Shown here one piece after another: positions 1-6,689 of a DNA stretch of 22,629 nucleotides. This DNA is from DASZGI01 sp035938995. GTDB lineage: Bacteria; Actinomycetota; Actinomycetes; Streptomycetales; Catenulisporaceae. Position numbers and translations under genes: made by a program. Location: the NCBI RefSeq assembly GCF_035938995.1, contig NZ_DASZGI010000312.1, positions 1 to 22,629 on the forward strand, given 5' to 3'. The notes under the pieces were generated by a model. The model did no database searches. It had not been told where the DNA came from and saw only the letters and a program-made list of their open reading frames with translations. Every line of letters starts with the position of its first letter. Within the stretch, counting starts at the first letter, position 1.

Positions 1-890
1 GCCGCTCGGGTCTTGCGCCGCAGCGCATCGACCGCGCGGGCCAGCAGGTAGAGCCCGAACGCGAAGCTGGTGACGTAGAAACTGACCGGGTACGGAGTGT
101 AGTAAGCGAAGGCCAGCGAGGCCCACGTGATCGCCACCGCGATCGCCGCGGCGGTCATCAGCGCCCTGAAGGGCCGGCGGATCAGCCGCTCGACGATGGC
201 TCCGGGCGCGATGAGCAGCGCGAAGATCAGCAGGACGCCGGAGACCTGCACCGCCTCGCTCACCGCGAGCGCCATCAGCAGCATGAATCCGATACCGAGC
301 GCGCCGACCCGCACCCCGCGGGCCTCCGCCACCTCCTCGTCCAGGGAGGAGAACAGCAGGGGCCGGTAGATCGCCATGATGGCCAGCAGAGTCACCACCC
401 CGGTGACGATGGTGACCTGCATCGCGCCGGTGCTGATGCCGAAGATCTGCCCGAACAGGATCGAGTACGCGTTGGCGGCGTTTCCCTTGTACAGCGAGAT
501 GAACAAGCTGCCGAGCCCCAGCGACAGCGCCATGACCAGGCCGATGACGGTATCGCGTCCGTGCAGCCGCTTGCCGAGCACCCCCATGCCGGCCGAGGAG
601 CCCAGGGCGAACGCGCCCAGGCCGAAGACCGGGTTGATGCCGAGCAGCACGGCGCCCGACGCTCCGGCGAATCCGATGTGCGCCACCGCGTGCGCGGCGA
701 AGCTGGAGCCGCGCAGTACGACGAAGTACCCGACGATGCCCGCGACGATCGCGGAGGCGGTGCCCGCGGCGAACGCGTTGCGCATGAACGCGAATGAGAG
801 CAGTTCGTGCACGTCGGAGATCAGATTCCAGGACGGCGTGGGGGTGCCGAAGCCGCCTGAGGTGTCGGCCAGGAAAACAGGGTTCGACAC
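1..890 (-). CDS. Metal ABC transporter permease, ZnuB/ABC-3 family (3' end cut by window)
   Basis: This is the membrane-spanning subunit of a zinc/manganese-type ABC importer. The reverse-strand frame stays open from GTG at 888-890 to the window edge, about 296 codons, so only the C-terminal end is missing. The protein has the family pattern of repeated hydrophobic segments, an early stretch reading LRGSSFAAHAVAHIGFAGAS near residues 59-78, and a SGVLLIFALLIAPGA segment near residue 218 that is typical of ABC-3 permeases. The start is supported by AAGGAG (reverse complement of 901-906), 10 nt upstream. It lies 5 bp downstream of the ATPase gene and is clearly in the same operon. Zinc rather than manganese is inferred from the Zur-like box in front of the operon; the permease alone does not tell. 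Confidence 0.93.
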   Translation of the reverse strand, partial: MSNPVFLADTSGGFGTPTPSWNLISDVHELLSFAFMRNAFAAGTASAIVAGIVGYFVVLRGSSFAAHAVAHIGFAGASGAVLLGINPVFGLGAFALGSSAGMGVLGKRLHGRDTVIGLVMALSLGLGSLFISLYKGNAANAYSILFGQIFGISTGAMQVTIVTGVVTLLAIMAIYRPLLFSSLDEEVAEARGVRVGALGIGFMLLMALAVSEAVQVSGVLLIFALLIAPGAIVERLIRRPFRALMTAAAIAVAITWASLAFAYYTPYPVSFYVTSFAFGLYLLARAVDALRRKTRA

Positions 891-895
891 GGCTG

Positions 896-1798
896 TCAGT
901 CTCCTTCGTCCGCGGCGACGCCTTGCGGGTGCGGATGCGTGGCTTCCTCTTCCAGCCCCACCACGAACACCCGGCCGCGCCGGTCGGTGAGCACGTCCAC
1001 CTCGGTCTGATATAGCCGGGAGAGGTTCTCGCTGGTGATGACCTCGCTGGGCGGGCCGACCGAGACGGCGCCGCGCGCGACGTACATCACCCGGTCCGTC
1101 ACCTTGAGCAGCGGGTTGATGTCGTGCGTGACCAGCACCACGGTCAGGCCGTAGCGGGACCGCAGTGAGGCGACCAGCTGCGCGACCGCGATCTGGTTGC
1201 GCAGGTCGAGGCTGGCCAGCGGCTCGTCGAGCAGCAACAGCCGCGGGCGGGCGACCAGCGCTTGGGCCAACAGCAGCCGCTGCTGCTCCCCGCCGGACAG
1301 CCGCCCGACCGGACGGTTCGCATAGCCGGTCGCGTTCACCGCTTCCAGGGCCTGATGCACGGCATCGCGCCGTTCACGCGCCGCGCGGGGAGACAGCCGC
1401 GGGCCGTATCGGTGGCCGTCGGTGCCGAGTGCCACCAGGTCGTACGCACCGACCCCGAGATCGGGATCGAGGGTGCGCCGCTGCGGCACGTATCCGATGG
1501 CCGGGTTTCCGCGCCGTGGCCGGGCTCCGAATACCTCCAGCGCACCGGCCGCGGGCGGAAGCAGGCCGAGGATCATGCGCAGCAGCGTGGACTTGCCGGC
1601 GCCGTTCGGGCCGAGCACGGTGAGGAACTCGCCGGGGGCGACGGAGAAATCCGCCCCCTGCCAGATCGCCCGACCGCCGTAGCCGCTGGCCAGCCCTTCC
1701 GCCCGAATGACCGGACCGGCCGGCCGGGGCTCGGTGGCCCCGGCCGGCGTGCTCGCCGTGCGCGTCGTCTCCACATCCATCACTGCGTCACGATCCAT
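896..1798 (-). CDS. Metal ABC transporter ATP-binding protein (ZnuC family)
   Basis: This is the cytoplasmic ATPase that drives the metal importer. It has a Walker A motif GPNGAGKST near residues 63-71, the signature LSGGEQQR near 167-174, Walker B LLLLDEP near 187-193 and the switch His in LVTHD near 222-226, so it should be catalytically competent. It sits between the lipoprotein gene (stop at 1812) and the permease gene (start 890). The start is uncertain: GTG at 1801, ATG at 1798 and ATG at 1780 are all in frame, no good Shine-Dalgarno precedes any of them, and a perfect 18-bp tandem duplication (1775-1810) covers the region. Translation may depend on coupling from the preceding stop codon. 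The tail is charged, with a small His-containing stretch (THPHP). Confidence 0.95.
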   Translation of the reverse strand: MDRDAVMDVETTRTASTPAGATEPRPAGPVIRAEGLASGYGGRAIWQGADFSVAPGEFLTVLGPNGAGKSTLLRMILGLLPPAAGALEVFGARPRRGNPAIGYVPQRRTLDPDLGVGAYDLVALGTDGHRYGPRLSPRAARERRDAVHQALEAVNATGYANRPVGRLSGGEQQRLLLAQALVARPRLLLLDEPLASLDLRNQIAVAQLVASLRSRYGLTVVLVTHDINPLLKVTDRVMYVARGAVSVGPPSEVITSENLSRLYQTEVDVLTDRRGRVFVVGLEEEATHPHPQGVAADEGD

Positions 1799-1810
1799 CA
1801 CTGCGTCACG
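1775..1810. repeat. Perfect 18-bp tandem duplication over the ATPase start codon
   Basis: The unit ATCCATCACTGCGTCACG occurs at 1775-1792 and again at 1793-1810 without a mismatch. Read on the minus strand it duplicates six codons, including the ATG, so the ATPase gene has two equivalent ATG starts 18 nt apart (1798 and 1780). Reading frame is preserved. The likely origin is replication slippage. Confidence 0.95.
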
Positions 1811-1811
1811 G

Positions 1812-2765
1812 CTACTGGGTCAGCGACGGGTTCAGCGCATTCTGCAGGTCGAGCAGCTCGCTGTTGAACCAGTCCTGGAACGGGGTGTCGGCCGGCTGGA
1901 TCGTCTCGGTCACGCCGATCACCGGGATGTTCTTGCTGGTGGCCAGCTGCTTGAGGCTGCTGGTCACCGCGGTCGCGGTCTGCTCGTTGTACACCAGGGT
2001 CTGCACCGTGCCGCCGGAGAGTTGCTGCTGGAAGGCGGCCACCGACGCGGCCGGCGGGTCGTTGCCCTCGGCCACGGCCTCCATGAACTCCGGCGGGCTG
2101 ATCAGGTTCAGACCGAGGTAGTTCGCCAGGTACACGAAGATCGACTCGGTGGAGGCGACCGTCTTGCCGGCGTCGACCTTCTTGATCTCGGCCAGGCGGG
2201 CGCGCATCGGCGCGAACGCCTTGTCGGTCGCGGTGCGCTGCGCGGTGAAGTAGTCCGCGTCGGCCGGGTCGGTCGCCTTCAGATCCGCCTCGATGTGGTT
2301 CTCGGCTGCGACCACGTAGTCGGGGTTGTACCACAAGTGTGGGTTGTCCCCGTCCTTCTTGCCCACCGTATCGCCCACGTTATAGACGTGCCGGGACGAG
2401 TTGGGGCTGGCGGACAGCAGCTTGTCGCACCAGGCGTCGTAGCCGACGCCGTTCTCGATCACGTAGTCGGCCTCGGCCACGGCCCGCGCGTCGGAGGCGG
2501 AGCTCTCATAGTCGTGCGGGTCGGCGTTCGGGTCGCTGACCACGCTGAGCACCTGCACGTGCGATCCGCCCAGCTGGGTGGCGATGCTGCCCCAGAAGTT
2601 CTCCGCGGCCACCACCTTGATCACTTTGCCGCCGCCGGACGACGTCGCGGCGTCCGACGTGTTCGAACAGGCCGCCAGCAGGCCGAGAACCGCCGCCCCG
2701 GCGCAGACCGCGCCCAGTCGGACCGACCGCGACGCTTCGCGCCCGTCGCCACCCCACGTCCTCAT
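1812..2765 (-). CDS. Metal ABC transporter substrate-binding lipoprotein (ZnuA/cluster A-I family)
   Basis: This is the extracytoplasmic metal-binding receptor of the importer. ATG at 2763-2765 is preferred over longer starts because GGAGGAAA lies about 7 nt upstream. The 317-aa product begins with a lipoprotein signal peptide and a lipobox LAAC with Cys33, so it should be anchored in the outer leaflet of the membrane. Metal-ligand motifs include DPHDYE (His84) and NPHLWYNP (His143). At the third ligand position, where many ZnuA/PsaA proteins have His, this protein has Glu207 in STESIF, as far as alignment by eye allows. The long His-rich loop of some ZnuA proteins is absent. It is the first gene of the operon, 10 nt before the ATPase gene. 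Specificity for zinc is inferred from the upstream Zur-like box. Confidence 0.93.
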   Translation of the reverse strand: MRTWGGDGREASRSVRLGAVCAGAAVLGLLAACSNTSDAATSSGGGKVIKVVAAENFWGSIATQLGGSHVQVLSVVSDPNADPHDYESSASDARAVAEADYVIENGVGYDAWCDKLLSASPNSSRHVYNVGDTVGKKDGDNPHLWYNPDYVVAAENHIEADLKATDPADADYFTAQRTATDKAFAPMRARLAEIKKVDAGKTVASTESIFVYLANYLGLNLISPPEFMEAVAEGNDPPAASVAAFQQQLSGGTVQTLVYNEQTATAVTSSLKQLATSKNIPVIGVTETIQPADTPFQDWFNSELLDLQNALNPSLTQ

Positions 2766-2806
2766 GTCCGTTTCCTCCGGTTCGCGGCGTCCCACGAGAT
2801 CGCATC

Positions 2807-2821
2807 TGACAATCATTTTCA
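2807..2821 (-). promoter_or_regulatory. Putative Zur box upstream of the metal importer operon
   Basis: TGACAATCATTTTCA is a near-perfect 7-1-7 inverted repeat (TGACAAT, then C, then ATTTTCA) and fits the actinobacterial Zur/Fur-type pattern TGAAAATnATTTTCA. It lies 41 bp upstream of the lipoprotein start codon, where a repressor would block the promoter. A weaker look-alike, TGGCAACCATATTCA at 2829-2843, lies 22 bp away on the same helical face. Repression by zinc-loaded Zur is inference from motif and neighbour. Confidence 0.75.
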
Positions 2822-3130
2822 ACGATGATGGCAACCATATTCAGCAAGCGCTGCGGCGGCAAGCCCACTGGCCGCGAGCTTGCGAGATCGCCCCGGATTC
2901 GCTTGCGTCGGCCCTTTCAAACCGGCAACAACCGGAACACGGACGACATTTGGTGAAGCGATTCGAGGCACCTGGGATGGCTGACAGCGTGACGGGCGTG
3001 GCGGATGCGCCGCCGAGGCCGTCGAACGCCGAGCCGTCCGCAGCGGGGGTCGTTGCTTCGGTGGCGTGGGGATAGCGGCGCACCACCCCGCGTGCCGCTG
3101 AGCCAGCGCAGGTGGCAGGATAGGCGCGAC
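2822..3130. other. Divergent intergenic region, no gene seen
   Basis: Apart from the weak second Zur-like copy at 2829-2843, I see no coding or RNA signal. Open frames here are extensions or shadows of the flanking genes. The right half should hold the promoter of the membrane protein gene at 3131; I cannot pick out a convincing -35/-10 pair. Confidence 0.5.
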
Positions 3131-3790
3131 ATGGACGATCGGCCCGTTGTGCCTACATTGCGCGCCGCAGTTTTCGCCGCGGTGTGCGTGGCCCTGGCCG
3201 AAACCGCGCACCGGCTGATGTCCCACGGCCAGGTGCCCTTCTCGGCGACCCTGGTCGCGCTCGTCGCAGTGTTCGTCCTCGCACGGATGGCTGCCGGGCG
3301 GGAGCGGGGCTTCGCCTCGATCAGTGCCGTGATGCTTTTGGCGCAGGCCGCGCTGCACATGTGGTTCAACAGCATGCAACAAGGCACCGCCGGCAGTCCT
3401 GCTGTCGCGGGTTGTGCGGCCATGCCGTCGATGGCGGGAATGGACCCGGCGTCCATGGCGATGTGCGGCGACCACTATCGCTGGGGGCTCATGGCGCTGT
3501 TGCACACCAGCAACGGCATGTTGGCCGCACACGGCATCGCCGCGTTCGCCTGTGCGTGGTGGCTGCGGCACGGCGAGGCCGCGCTGTTCCGCCTCGCCCG
3601 CGGCCTGATGCTCGTGCTCATCGACATCGTGGTCGCAGTGCGCGTCGTGTGCGCCGCCGCCCCCGTCGTGCGGTCTGGACAGCGCGGCATATCCCTGTCC
3701 GCGTGCACTGCCTGGCGTCCAAAGTGGTTGACGGTTTTGCGGTACGTGGTGGCGCGGCGTGGTCCGCCTCGGGTGAGCGTGGCGGTATAG
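3131..3790 (+). CDS. Five-helix membrane protein with Met/Cys/His-rich loop, probably copper-related
   Basis: This is a 219-aa integral membrane protein of no named family that I can assign firmly. Hydrophobic segments lie near residues 10-28, 37-53, 62-79, 118-143 and 152-176. The loop between segments 3 and 4 (residues 95-115) is packed with possible soft-metal ligands: C95, M98, M101, M104, M109, M111, C112 and H115. A WWLRHGEAALFRLARG stretch follows, which I recall from actinobacterial membrane proteins encoded beside ycnI-type genes. ATG at 3131 follows a weak AGGA; longer upstream starts give an Arg-rich tail unlike a real N-terminus. The C-terminal 40 residues are basic and poorly structured. 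A role in copper handling is inferred from the loop and from the YcnI gene downstream. Confidence 0.72.
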   Translation: MDDRPVVPTLRAAVFAAVCVALAETAHRLMSHGQVPFSATLVALVAVFVLARMAAGRERGFASISAVMLLAQAALHMWFNSMQQGTAGSPAVAGCAAMPSMAGMDPASMAMCGDHYRWGLMALLHTSNGMLAAHGIAAFACAWWLRHGEAALFRLARGLMLVLIDIVVAVRVVCAAAPVVRSGQRGISLSACTAWRPKWLTVLRYVVARRGPPRVSVAV

Positions 3791-3862
3791 CCCTCACCTT
3801 TCCGGACGTCGCCGCTGGCCACGAGTGCTGCGGCGGCGCGCTGCGGGAGCTTCGTCGTGATC

Positions 3863-3888
3863 ACGCATGCGGTTCATGTACGCATGCG
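3863..3888. repeat. Two copies of a CGCATGCG palindrome upstream of the YcnI gene
   Basis: ACGCATGCG occurs at 3863-3871 and 3880-3888, 17 bp centre to centre. Each copy contains the perfect 8-bp palindrome CGCATGCG. They lie 83-108 bp upstream of the YcnI start. They could be an operator; no known regulator motif matches that I can name. Confidence 0.4.
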
Positions 3889-3970
3889 CCGACGCGGCGT
3901 CATCCACTCTTCGGCGCGGCTCGCTGCCGACGCCGTCCACCCATTCCCGTCGTTTGGAGTGCGCTTCACC

Positions 3971-4732
3971 GTGTTCCCGATTTCCATCCCCCGCCGGGCC
4001 CGGCTCGTCCTCGTGCCCGCCGTCGCGGCCGCCGTCGTGGCGCTGACCGCGCTGCCCGCCTCCGCCCACGTCACCATCAGCCCCGACACCGCGACCCAGG
4101 GCGGCGGCGACGTGCAGTTGATCTTCCGCGTGCCCAACGAGGAGTCCAACGCGTCCACCACGCAGCTCCAGGTCGCCTTCCCCACCGACCACCCGATCGC
4201 CTCCGTTCTGGTGCAGCCGGTGCCCGGATGGACCGCGAAGATCGACAACGTGACCCTGTCCACCCCGATCCACACCGACGACGGGGACATCTCCCAGGTC
4301 GTGTCGCAGATCACCTGGAGCGGCGGAACGATCGCACCGGGGCAGTACGGCGCGTTCACCGTGCTGATGGGCCAGCTGCCCTCGGACACCTCGCAGATCG
4401 CGTTCAAGGCCGTGCAGACCTACTCCAACGGCGACGTCGTGCGCTGGATCGACCTCACCCAGCCGGGGCAGCCGGAGCCTGACCACCCCGCGCCGGTGCT
4501 GACGCTGACCAAGGCCGCGGACTCCACCGGGACCGCTGCCGCGGCCTCGTCCAACACCGCCGCGAGCGGCAGTGGAACCACCGCGGCCGCTTCGGCGAGC
4601 GACTCCACCGCCCGTGCCCTCGGCATCGCCGGGCTCGTCGTCGGCGTGCTCGGACTGGCCGCGGCCGCCTTTGCCCTGACGCGTCGCCGTAGCGTGGGCG
4701 GCGCCGGCTCGAGCGGCGACGAGTCGCTCTGA
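3971..4732 (+). CDS. ycnI: YcnI/DUF1775 family copper-binding membrane-anchored protein
   Basis: This is an extracytoplasmic copper-binding protein. From GTG at 3971 the product is 253 aa: a signal peptide ending ASA, followed immediately by His33 in HVTISPD. In the YcnI family, mature proteins start with this His, which binds Cu(II). The conserved FRVPNEESNASTTQLQVAFP segment (about 56-75) and the repeated Trp residues fit DUF1775. An Ala/Ser/Thr-rich linker follows, then a C-terminal membrane helix (about 216-237) with an RRR stop-transfer signal. GGAG at 3956-3959 supports GTG 3971; GTG 3959 is an in-frame alternative. It lies between the Met-rich membrane protein and a DsbA-like protein. 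In Bacillus and many actinobacteria ycnI sits with copC/copD-like genes; neither is present here. Confidence 0.92.
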   Translation: MFPISIPRRARLVLVPAVAAAVVALTALPASAHVTISPDTATQGGGDVQLIFRVPNEESNASTTQLQVAFPTDHPIASVLVQPVPGWTAKIDNVTLSTPIHTDDGDISQVVSQITWSGGTIAPGQYGAFTVLMGQLPSDTSQIAFKAVQTYSNGDVVRWIDLTQPGQPEPDHPAPVLTLTKAADSTGTAAAASSNTAASGSGTTAAASASDSTARALGIAGLVVGVLGLAAAAFALTRRRSVGGAGSSGDESL

Positions 4733-4738
4733 ACCAAC

Positions 4739-4770
4739 GTGCTGCCGGTGCCCACGGGCACCGGCAGCAC
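4739..4770. terminator. Perfect 15-bp inverted repeat after ycnI
   Basis: GTGCTGCCGGTGCCC at 4739-4753 pairs perfectly with GGGCACCGGCAGCAC at 4756-4770, across two bases. It starts 7 nt after the ycnI stop codon. No T-tract follows, which is common for terminators of high-GC actinomycetes. It probably ends or attenuates the ycnI transcript before the DsbA-like gene. Confidence 0.75.
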
Positions 4771-4819
4771 CCACCCTCGGGGATCCGAATGCGAACGACC
4801 ACCTGGAAGGCCACGAACC

Positions 4820-5680
4820 ATGACCGCCAATCATGACCGGAAACCGGGGGCTCAGCGCCGGGCCGAGCAGCTGCGCGCCGCGCAGCAGGCTAAGACGCGT
4901 CGCAAGCGCCTGATGGTCATCTACGGCTCGGTCCTCGGCGTCATCGCGGTCGCGGTCGTGATCGCGCTCATCGTGGCGAACGCCTCCGCACCGAAGACGC
5001 CCACCGCGGTCCCCGCCGGCACCGTCGCCGACACTACGGGCGGATTGGCCGCCGCGGACGCCATGGCGGTCCCGCTCGGCCAGGCCAACGCACCCGTGCA
5101 GCTGACCGTCTACGAGGACTTCCGCTGCTCGGTGTGCGGGCAGTTCGAGGCGACCTATCAGGCTGCTTACAAGCCGCTGATCGCGAGCGGAACGCTGCGG
5201 CTGCTCATCCACCCGGTCAACCTGATCGACAACAATCTGTCCGGCACGTCGGGGTCCGTCCACGCGGGCAACGCGGCCGGGTGCGCCCAGGACGCGGGCA
5301 AGTTCGAGGCCTATCACGACGTGCTTTACGCGAACCAGCCCGCCGAGAGCGACGACCTGTTCGCCTCGGACCAGACCCTGATCGCCTTCGCCAAGCAGGT
5401 TCCCGGCCTGGACACGCCCACCTTCGAGTCCTGCGTCACCAGCGGCCGTTACGACGCCTGGGTGCGCAAGAACTTCGCGGATCTCACGCAGGTCACCAAC
5501 AACCAGCCGGGCACCCCGACCTTCTTCGCCAACGGCAAGCCGTTCACCCTGCCGTCCGGCTCCACGGCGGCTGCGGCACAGGCGGCCTTCACCGCCGCGA
5601 TCGACAAGCTCGCCGGAACGACTCCTCCGGCCGCCCAGTCGTCTACCGCGGGGTCGGCCTCGACCTCGGCCACGCCCTGA
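4820..5680 (+). CDS. Membrane-anchored DsbA-family thiol:disulfide oxidoreductase
   Basis: The 286-aa product has a basic cytoplasmic N-terminus (about 1-32), one membrane helix (about 33-54) and an extracytoplasmic thioredoxin fold. The active site is CSVC at 103-106 in YEDFRCSVCGQF. The cis-Pro loop is seen in GTPTFFANGKPF near the C-terminus, followed by a Thr/Ser/Ala-rich tail. Proteins of this type (DsbA/BdbD, thioredoxin_4) oxidise or isomerise cysteines in exported proteins. ATG at 4820 is preceded by GGAAGG with 9 nt spacing; the open frame extends upstream only through the hairpin. It follows the copper-associated genes, and redox control of exported metal-binding proteins is plausible, but the strong hairpin between them argues against one simple transcript. 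Confidence 0.9.
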   Translation: MTANHDRKPGAQRRAEQLRAAQQAKTRRKRLMVIYGSVLGVIAVAVVIALIVANASAPKTPTAVPAGTVADTTGGLAAADAMAVPLGQANAPVQLTVYEDFRCSVCGQFEATYQAAYKPLIASGTLRLLIHPVNLIDNNLSGTSGSVHAGNAAGCAQDAGKFEAYHDVLYANQPAESDDLFASDQTLIAFAKQVPGLDTPTFESCVTSGRYDAWVRKNFADLTQVTNNQPGTPTFFANGKPFTLPSGSTAAAAQAAFTAAIDKLAGTTPPAAQSSTAGSASTSATP

Positions 5681-5822
5681 CATCGGTGCTGGCGGCGGCT
5701 GCGGCGGTCACCTGCTCGGCGGAGTCGTATTACCGTCCCGAGCGGTGGCTGCCGCCACGCCGGTCGATCGCGGTGATCAACAGGCCGGTCCCGACCAAAC
5801 ACCCAGAGGGCATACTCCAGGT

Positions 5823-6689
5823 ATGGCACCGTCAACGCGTTCACGGCCGGCACGGGCATACGAGACGGCATTCGTCCTGGGCGGCGGCGGGCACCTCGGC
5901 GCGTACGAGGTCGGCATGCTGCGCGCGCTCCTGGAAGCCGGGATCAAGCCTGACCTGGTGCTGGGCACGTCGGTCGGGGCGATCAACGGCTCGGTGCTGG
6001 CCGCCGACCCCACCGCCCAGGCGGTCACCCGGCTCGAGGAGCTGTGGACCGGCCTGAGCGGTGGCGGGATCTTCGAGGCCAACCTGTTCAGCCGGCTGGG
6101 CACGGCCGCGCGCACCCGCACCCACATGTACTCCAACACGATGCTGCGGCGGATGCTCGAATCGGAGTTGCCCGTCGCCCGGATCGAAGAGCTGGCGGTG
6201 CCGTTCCAGTGCGTCGCCGCCTCGATCGAGCGCGCGGCGGAGCGCTGGTTCACCAAGGGGCCGATCGCGGACGCGGTGCTCGCGTCGTGCGCGGTGCCGG
6301 GCCTGCTCCCGCCGGTGGTCGTCGACGGGGAGCACTACCTCGACGGGGGCCTGGTCGACAGCATCCCGGTCGGCCGCGCGATGGCGCTGGGCGCGCGCAC
6401 GATATACGTGCTGCACGTCGGACGGCTCGAGCAGCCGCTGCGGCCCCCGCGCCGCCCGTGGGAGGTCGCGGCGGTCACCTTCGAGATCGCGCGGCGCCAC
6501 CGGTTCGCCCGCGACACGGCAGACCTGCCGCCGGGCATCAGCCTCCACGTGCTGCCCACCGGTGCGGACACGGATCGCGCGACCAGTTGGGCCCAGTATG
6601 TGCGTTACCGAGACTTCGAGGAGACACGGGACCGGATCCAGCGCGCGTACGTGGCCTCGGCTGCGTATCTCAGCGCGAGCCAGGCATGA
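5823..6689 (+). CDS. Patatin-like phospholipase family protein
   Basis: This is a predicted acyl hydrolase of the patatin/RssA type, using a Ser-Asp dyad. In the 288-aa product the oxyanion-hole glycine loop is GGGGHLGAYEVGM (20-32), the nucleophile elbow is GTSVG with Ser50, and the catalytic Asp174 is in LDGGLVDSIP. All key elements are present. There is no signal peptide, so it should act in the cytoplasm or on the inner membrane face. No Shine-Dalgarno precedes ATG 5823. A TAnnnT-like element CATACT at 5811-5816 is 7 nt upstream, so the transcript may be leaderless. The stop codon overlaps the next gene's start (ATGA), so the two are translationally coupled. Substrate is unknown; the acyltransferase partner suggests membrane lipids. 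Confidence 0.93.
   Translation: MAPSTRSRPARAYETAFVLGGGGHLGAYEVGMLRALLEAGIKPDLVLGTSVGAINGSVLAADPTAQAVTRLEELWTGLSGGGIFEANLFSRLGTAARTRTHMYSNTMLRRMLESELPVARIEELAVPFQCVAASIERAAERWFTKGPIADAVLASCAVPGLLPPVVVDGEHYLDGGLVDSIPVGRAMALGARTIYVLHVGRLEQPLRPPRRPWEVAAVTFEIARRHRFARDTADLPPGISLHVLPTGADTDRATSWAQYVRYRDFEETRDRIQRAYVASAAYLSASQA

Noticed and set aside
1707..2828. Long plus-strand open frame (373 aa) opposite the metal-binding lipoprotein gene
   Set aside because: Mirror of a well-supported gene. Its product is Val/Gly/Arg/His-rich without domains, as expected from the antisense of a GC-rich coding frame.
3794..5683. Minus-strand open frame of 629 aa opposite ycnI and the DsbA-like gene
   Set aside because: Low-complexity Gly/Arg/Val/Asp composition and no motifs. 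It covers two recognisable genes on the other strand.
5823..6689. Patatin protein as a secreted toxin or phage-defence effector
   Set aside because: No secretion signal, and the neighbour is a housekeeping-type acyltransferase rather than a nucleotide cyclase or other defence partner.
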